From Trichostrongylus colubriformis (lineage: Eukaryota > Nematoda > Chromadorea > Rhabditida > Trichostrongylidae), in assembly GCA_963978905.1 (NCBI GenBank), contig OZ022258.1:29826716-29890715 (forward strand): a stretch of 64,000 nt of DNA, given 5' to 3'. Of the stretch, positions 41,201-50,200 are shown piece by piece (within the stretch, counting starts at the first letter, position 1; the number at the start of each line of letters is the position of its first letter). The translations under genes and the position numbers were made by a program. The notes under the pieces were generated by a model, which saw only the letters and a program-made list of their open reading frames with translations, was not told where the DNA came from and did no database searches.

Positions 41201-44200
41201 GATCAGTACCCATTACCTTATCACGCTCCGCCCGTTTTGGGCTAGTTCCCTCTCTTCAAGTATTTCAAGATGGCTTCAACGTAAGACATTTCTGCCTATG
41301 TTTTCCTGGTCTAAAGGCTGCGTTAAGACCTAGTTATGAGCCTTTATTTCAAAGACCGCCCACCATGCTCAGGCCTCTTTCATGATCTTCAGAAAGACAC
41401 AAATCAGTTAACTATTTTCGCTTTGAAAACGAATTATTTCAGTGCATGCTCCGCCCAACGTAGGCGGAGCGTAACTCGCATGCTCTTCACTTCTGCTCCA
41501 TGCCCTACCCATCCCAAACTTGTTCCCATTTCCACAGGCTATTTTCACACAGCGTCCAAGCCCCACCCACCACTACGAATGCTCCGCCCATCGTAGGAAC
41601 TTTTCTTCCTCTCATAGCTCTAGCCACTACTAACCACTGCCACTTTTCTCTCGGTCTCTTAACATCTCTGGGGATGAATTGCTATTTTTGCAGCGAGTGT
41701 CATCCGCCTGATAACAAGCTCCAATCATTGTGAGCGGTTCCCCGCTCATCAAAACTGCTCAATATAGTTTGGGCATTGGTCCCCACTATTCCAATTTTTC
41801 TTGGTACCAAGGCTGCGTTGTGACCAGAATATGGGTTTTGTCGTAAAGACCGCCCACCGGGGGTGCGCTCCGCCCGCTAAGCCCAGGCTTTTTCATGACT
41901 TTCAGAAGCTCTTTTCTGACCGCAATCCATATCTTCCCAAGTTCGGATCATACAGAAGCCCAATTAACGAGTTCCGGTCTGAAAAGAGAGCATTCAGTGC
42001 ACGCTCCGCCCACCGTGGGCGAAGCGTAACTTGGTCCACGTTTGCTCTCTACTTCTTGTTCCATACCCTACCCATCCCGAAATTGTTACCTCTCCACAGG
42101 TTATTTTTCATGTTAGGCCCGATTTCGTGACAGACAAGAGGGACGAACGGACACACAGACTTCCAGACAAAGAGTTTTATGTGCAGTGGGATATTATATA
42201 GCAGTTTAGAAGGTCGCCAAGCATTGTTAGTAACTTTCGCCGTCACCGTCATATCTCCTCCGCACTTACTCCTTAAAGGCAGCATTAGGGGAAAGTCGGA
42301 CGAAAAGTAAAAGAAGTAGTGAATGTGAAAGGCGACATGCCTAGTAACAGGACAGTGAAGAAACAACGGATCGAATTGGCCGAAAACCCGAGAAACAGGA
42401 CCCCTTCCCACCGTTGATTCTCGACCCGGACGACCTTCCCATCAAGAAACGGGTAGTCTGATTTACTTTCCCATTGGCATGTTGCCAAGTAAACACAAGG
42501 GAATGTTTGGAAATACGACAGCATCTACTTTTTGGAGTGAGCTTCAAGCTAAAACTGCGAAAGCGCGCCGCAAAACCTCCAATCCCGCCACATCTTCTTG
42601 GCCGCTCCCACCCCAGTCAATCGGGAATTACGTCATCGGGGGGCGGGACCGCTGTGTCCTAGAGGCAGAACCGCTGCATGGTTGCGGCATTTTGCAGGGT
42701 TTCTACAGCTTGGATAGGCGCTTTTTCACCGGGATTTCGCCACAGATAGCCTTCTTAGGCCCAATCCTACAATGTGAGTGACTTCTCGTAGAGATTTCTC
42801 CATTACCGCATTACCCCTAATGCTGTCTTTAAGTTATTTACCGCTCTCCAACTTGTTCTACAGTTGCCCCTTTTCTCCATTCGAGACCTCGAGCTGCTCT
42901 GTGTATGCCTTGATCCACCTCTCCTTCGAAGTATTTCAGCTACTCTTGTACCTCCCGTGCCCCATCCACTCCAAAAATGCTCATTTGTACGCTTTATACG
43001 TTGGCATGTTGGCCTCGAAAACCTGCCGATTCACGTTCTTCAAATAGCGCTGTCTTCGGACTGCCTCGGAAAGAAAATCTAAGAAGAGGCTTCTACGCGC
43101 CTGTCACAGTTTTCTCCCACGAAAACCTACACAGGTGGGGTGGAATCGACAGCTTTGAAGGACTCCATCAGCTTGGCAGTATGTGCATCCTTCTCTTGCT
43201 TCACTTCATCTTCTGTGAGCAGACCTTGATCTATCAGCTCGTCAGCATACTGCCTCGGTACCGATTCACGTCCCTCGATTACCTAAAAACTTGTTGATCG
43301 TACAATCGATGCTGGACTATTCAAGGTCGAAAGCATTAACGAAAATTCAAATGAATTCATTATCCTTAGATGAATGTCCTTTCGCCGTGTAACCAAAACT
43401 ATCTGCACCGACCCTATACATGATGGGCTGTGTGAACGACGGATCATCCAGTTCATTGTGCCCCCATCGACGAAAGCAAACCATGTTGATGAACACATCC
43501 TTGCGGAATTTCTCTCGATATTCCATAGCTAGCCGCGTGGCTTTGACAACGTCCTGAGTAAAATTATGAGTTGTAGAAGAAGAAGGGTGACAAATGAGGG
43601 GTGGAAAGAGAAAGAAAGCTTCACCTCAGGATGGTCACCATTAACGTGGATGACTGGATATTCAAATGACTTAGCGATATCTGGAAAAAAAGATAGTGTT
43701 GTAGTAATACTTATGAATTGTTTTAAGGCAGCGAGCACCTTGAATCCCTAATGATATCGCGGCATTTACTGATGGAGAAGGAAAGCTGGGCGTGAGAGCA
43801 CTCAATTCGTTTTCGTAGCGCAAAGCTTTCTCGCGTCTCTACACCCGAGTAGGGAACGTAGCCGCGACCGGGTCAGTAAGTGCAAAGTTTTAATGCGATT
43901 ATAGCCATCCACTCGAGGACACCTAAGAGGTGGAAGGAAAAGTGGAGAGGAGAAAGTGAGCTGGGAATACATTCTCTCTGAAAACAAACATTCTACTTCA
44001 GAAGAGCAGATGTGTGACGAAACTCGCATGGAAGAAGCACGGCTTGGGGTCTTATCATAATTCCTCAGCACTGCGAGTTACGCCGCCGGAAGAGTTGCCG
44101 GCTAAGGTGGGCAACTTTTGATTCCGGCTAATTCAGCCCTTCCCCCGTTTGCAACTACTAGGCGGCCAGTGAAGAGCGTAATAGGCAAGAGGGTATTTGC

Positions 44201-47200
44201 GAACCTATTATGTCTCCGTTTTTTTTTTCGCCGTTTTGTTTCGTTCTTTCCCTGTTATTGCATTGCTGAGTACCACTATTATCCTACATCCATATTCCAC
44301 TATCTGCCTAATTCACCCCTTTCGATACCTATGATGAATCATTTTACGAGGTTCCTCAACTAAGCAGAAAAAGATATTTCGATTTGGGGTGGGAAGAATG
44401 GTACTTCAACCAGCTATCGAGGAAGAATGTGTGTCGTTTAATTAAAATTCTAGAACGCGGTGTAGCGTACGAGCAACGGTGCCGTATCATGTTCGTGGGA
44501 CAAATACCGGGTAGTACGCCTTTAAAGTTCAAGTAAAGCGCAGCACGCGGTAATCACTTCAGGACCCAACTCCATACGCACTCCTAGCTCGCACGTCGCG
44601 TGTGAAATCCTTTGCACCATACAAACTCATCAAGAAATCCCCGATCGATTGTAAAACCGTAAATCCGTGAGGTTCACTTCGAGCAGTTTTTATCGCTCTG
44701 AATGAACCTGCGCCTGAAATGCCAACTCCACTATTCGTGACAAGTAGTCAGGACGTTCTATTCACAAAGTGTTTCCCTGGTCCGAAAAATTCATCGGAAA
44801 TAAATACAGTGCTCTGCATAATTATACAGCCACCTATAAATTGTCCAAAAACTCTGTTCGCAGAGTGATTCAAAAAAAGTCCTAAGTGAACGATGTAGCC
44901 AATGTGGACGCGCATTTGCGCATCTATACCAAATTTTAGCCAAGAAACATCGAAGATTCTTTCCTTAATTTGTTTCGAAAATGGCGCTTATACCGTTCTG
45001 CAAAATTATACAGCCACTGAACAGATTGACGCACTCGTCAACCGAGAAACAACGAAAAAGAGAAAAATGCTGATTTTGTGATCATTTAGTCTTCCATTAC
45101 TTCGAGTAGCCACAAATTTTGGTGATATGTGTCAATTTTGAGATTTTCATAATGTTTTTAGACCGCATGCTGCCATGCTTCGATGACAACGTCTCTAAAC
45201 TCCCTGACACCTTCCAATCGGTTTAAATCCTTTTCCCCATGAAAACCCAGATAATGTTTCATCATGTAAAGATCGGAGCCGTTCGTTATCAGGGTCAGAA
45301 GGTCCATCCGGTGACGGCTTCACCATAATCGAGTGTTCCAGTTGACATGGGATGGTCCACTAACTTACAAAAAACAAGATTTTGGTGAAGATTTCGAGAC
45401 GCATGACTGGAGAAGGGTACGGCGCACAAAGGCTCGGTAATCGGATGGTTCATCCTCTCGAGAACGAAACAAAAATTCGAATGATTATTCGATCCCACAC
45501 CATGACAAATTGTCCGAAAATTCCCTCCAGTTTGTACATCTTTCCCCTTTGGTTTTTTTCTCCAGATTGTTCTGTCTGATGAAAAAAGGTTTCGGCTATG
45601 ACGTCCCCGACGGCTACCGGCGCTATCGCACATGGGACAAACTTAAGTTTTCAAGAAGAACTTCAAAGAAGCAGGTGTCATGGTGTGGGATCGAATAATC
45701 ATTCGAATTTTTGTTTCGTTCTCGAGAGGATGAACCATCCGATTACCGAGCCTTTGTGCGCCGTACCCTTCTCCAGTCATGCGTCTCGAAATCTTCACCA
45801 AAATCTTGTTTTTTGTAAGTTAGTGGACCATCCCATGTCAACTGGAACACTCGATTATGGTGAAGCCGTCACCGGATGGACCTTCTGACCCGGATAACGA
45901 ACGGCTCCGATCTTTACATGATGAAACATTATCTGGGGATTCATGGAGAAAAGGATTCAGACCGATTGGAAGGTGTCAGGGAGTTTAGAGACGTTGTCAT
46001 CGAAGCGTGGCAGCATGTGATCTATAAACATTCCGAAAATCTTAATATTGACCCATATCACCAAAATTTGTGGCTATTCGAAGCAACGGAAGACTAAATG
46101 ATCGCAAAATCAGCATTTTTCCCTTCTTCGTTGTTTCTCGGTTGACGAGTGCGTCAATCTGTTCAGTGGCTGTATAATTTTGCAGAATGGTATAAGCGGC
46201 ATTTTCGAAACAAATTAAGAAAAGAATCTTCTATGTTTCTTGGCTAAAATTTGGTATGGAAGCGCGAATGCGCGTCCACACTGGCTACATCTTTCACTTA
46301 GAGACTTTTTTTGAATAACTCTGCGAACAGAGTTTTTGGACAATTTATAGGTGGCTGTATAATTATGCAGAGCACTGTATTTTACTGGTGGATTTGAACT
46401 GCACACCTTAACTTCTTTCGAGCTTCCGAATCAGCTGCAAAGTTCGAGCGATGGCGAAGCTCCCCGGCACATGTATTGGCCACGTCCCTCAGCACGTGGC
46501 CCTCTCATGACGGAAACGGCTGCGGGTACCTGCCGTGGCGATGACCCAATCTGAGGGTTTTGGCACACACCATGCGTACGATCACGTAACTATCCGAGAT
46601 GTGTTACCCATGAAGGGGGACGGTCGATTCTATCGTCACGCCGATTGCGTCGCATCGCGCATGCCGCGCACGGCCACTTGAGCTGCAGATGGCAATGGAG
46701 GCTTAAGCGTTGAGAGTTTATTGTTTTGAATGTCGTTTTGGGACAAAAACGTTCATGTACACCATTCAGTGTTACCGCACTAAGTAACACGACAGTTTTC
46801 CTAGCCAAATACTTTGCCCACAGTTATTCTCATGAAAGTCAGTTCACGAAGGTTGATGTCAGCTTCCTTTGTATTACATTCGCGGGTGGGGCGAAAAAAC
46901 GCCAAAAATCCGCGTGGCCGCCCGCCGGCGCGGCGAGTCCGAGTTGGATTATATCGTCTCAGGGAACCTGCACATCTAAGTAGCGATCGTATCCAAACCT
47001 AAGGCGCGACAGCGCGTGCGGTCGCGTGCGCATCGTTGCTGCGGCGCCTAAGCACCGCCGTACTGAGTGTGGGTATCTCGTAGGACGTTTGGTTTGTATC
47101 TGATATCTTTACAATCTGCATTACTCGTAAATCGTTTGACGTAATGATTTAGCGATAACCCCTCGTTCTATTTCACAACGTATCTAACCATTTTCGCACT

Positions 47201-50200
47201 CCTGAATTCCACGACTTCTGTCTGAATTTGACCCACGTATTTTGAATACCTCCTTTCACCAGGTGCTAATATATTTGGTGGGGGCACTTCACTGTGCTCG
47301 GCGTCGGCTACTTTTGCCTAGGTTTTTAACCTAAGGCTCTCTGTAGGGGGGAGTCCCTATCCCTCTTAAAGAAGGCTCAGGTAAAAATATACACCTCAGT
47401 GCACAAACTGATGATTATATAACGGTTCCGATTGAGCGCAACAGTGAGGGCCTCTCCACATCTATATTAGCACCGCTGTATCTACTTTTATGGTTCTCTA
47501 GAGACGGATGACTGATGGAAGAGTCCATTTTCATTTAGTGATTGCATATAATAAGCGCAAAACTGAGTCTTCAAAGTGTTTGATTTTTCAACATGGCATC
47601 GTGAAACGTCAGTTCTTCAGACCCTTTGCACTATCAACAGCTGATTATTGGTGATCGGATATTGAGGTATCGAAAGGATAGAAAAATCTCCCTACATCTA
47701 AACTTTTCATAGCGCGTGATGTAGCAAACTACATGAGGCAGAGTATAAATGTGATTAGATCTCGGCATCTATGTTGAAATCGCTACGGCGCAACTCCATC
47801 CCTCATTCTTTAAAACGTTTGGCACGCCCCAGCAACGATGCGCACGCGACCGCCCGCGCTGTCGCACCTTAGGTTTGGATACGATCGCCATCTTTGATGC
47901 GCAGGTTTCCTGAGACGATATTATCCAACTCGGACTCGCCGCTCCGCTCGCCGCGGCGGCCACGCGGATTTTTGGCGTATTCCCCTCCACCCCTACATTC
48001 GCCATTTCAAGACTTATGCAAAAGCTATGAACAAGACAGAACTGGGCAAAAACTATGAAAGACATGATCATTTGGATTTAAAATTGAATTTTAAAGACAT
48101 GAAGGGCATGATTTCTTATCTCTTCGAAAAATTACAGAAATTCCAAGCGGTTCCTTAACGCCCTCAACCTCTTTTGCTCTGTTGCTCGGCCTGTTGAGCC
48201 CCCACCTCGAATTTCTTTGGCTGCATCATCACTTGTGTTCATTTTAACTTCGGCCAGTGATGATAAGAAAACGAAGAGAGATGTGAATAGAATACTACTA
48301 ACAAAATGAAATGGGCATCCTCAAAGGCACCAGTAAGTGTCGGTCGATTGTTCAGTATGAAAATAGAGATGCTAAGTAGTGTCACAAAGGAAATAACAGA
48401 ACAGTCAAAAAAAGCATTCTCAGAGCATCAGGATTCTTCTTCTCTCTTCGATTTTCCTAACCGAGAACAAAATTTCGCGCCCTTTGCGTTAGTGAAAGAG
48501 GCGGCGTAACGGCAAAATCAATACCCCGTGCTGACCAGCCTACGAGAGCTTCTCCATGGGCTACACTACCTCGGTACGATAGGGCCATAATAATAGCTCA
48601 AGTACGGCAGCTGCGTCACAAATCGCCTTCTTGAGGAGAACGCATTCGCTTATACGTCCCTCACTTCCTATACCTGGTTAGCCAGTTGCTGATAAGATTT
48701 CAAACATCTCAAAAAATGTCTGTGGATAATCCGTAACAATCCGCAGTACTGGCTGGATCTGCCTGTTTCTAAACCCACCAGTGCAATGTATCGTAGATCG
48801 TCCTATATGCGATTCAGCAGTGAATGCCACTTGATTATTCGTGATCAGATGGATGGAACCTCCGAGGCGAAAGTGTGGCACTTGACTGAGCGAAATTGAT
48901 TCCCAGACAATACCCTGCAATGGGAAGTCAATGAAGGAAATACTGCAGCATAGTTGAAGAAACCGGGAGGTGACAATTTTGCCCTGCGATTAGACTTGTC
49001 GTAACGCTTGCGGTTCGGCAGCTTGCAAAAATTGCACACACGACACCATGCTAGGATGTCGAGTGAGAATTCAATGAATCTTCCAATCATAAACACCTTT
49101 TTTCTCACGCTTATACTTCCTTTCACTTTTCAAATTCCTTATTGCTGTAGGTTGCATTACTTGTTTCCCATCGCAGTGAATGAAGGAAACACACCCTGCG
49201 ATACAACAAATGACATCTCCCACAGCGAGCAACTCGGAAACGTGATGTTGCACTTCGATGTGTGGAAGGTGCGGATTTAGACCACATCGTTGCACTTTTG
49301 AATCCGGCTTTCTCTACCTAGTATCGCATTTAACCTTGAATGTTCGATTCAGGACGATCATTTCTTAGCCTCTTCTTCTCTCTCACGACACCTCCCGGTT
49401 CCTTGAACCCTACGGAAAATTTTGACAGAGACCACAACAAACCTGTCCAGTGAAAGCACCGTCGCCGTGTACAAGCACTGCCAGCACACCATCACCAGTT
49501 CTTGCTGATCGATCTGTTGAATAGTCGCCAACACCAAGAGACCTTAAATTTAAGCGATATATAATGCGGACATAACTCATAAATCTTATGTAGGTTATGT
49601 CTCTTTAAAACAAAATTAGAAGTGCTGATGAAGACGGAAAGTCTAAAAAATTACAATAGTGGCAAGAAAGCCCTCCCAGCCTTAAACTTCACAAATCTGC
49701 AGTGTGTGAGGTTGGGACGAGGTTTCGCGCGGCGATATCGCGCAAAATTTCAACTTTGAAGGTATTGTTCGCACTCGCACGGGAAGAGAACTCGGACTTA
49801 CCGCTGGCGGCCGCGAAAAAATTCAACATGACGCATATCCGCAAGCGAATGTCGTTCGCCGCACGGCGCGACGCGAAATCCTTTCATAAGGGTACATAGC
49901 CCAACTAAACACATCGAGGAGTAGGTGGAGGCTGACTTCCTATTCGTTCTGAGCGTTCCTGACGCTAGAAGAGCACAACTACTGCAGTTGCGGATCGAAT
50001 TACCTGCTTAAGAAGAGAATGGAAAAATCGAAACATAGTGTATTCCGCCCTTCACTCAAAAAAGGTTTCTAAATAGTTGCGCAACTCATCCCACGAATAA
50101 TTCTGTTCTCCTACGCCGTCACACTTCTTGAAAACTGATCATTCTCTCCAGCGACACCATACTAATGCCGACATGGACGTGTCCTCGGACGACAAAACGG

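Noticed and set aside
44807..46377. Perfect palindrome as an assembly artefact
   Set aside because: Both outer ends have matching TIRs with TA duplication and the centre holds 170 bp of unique sequence, as expected of a real foldback element; long reads would settle it.
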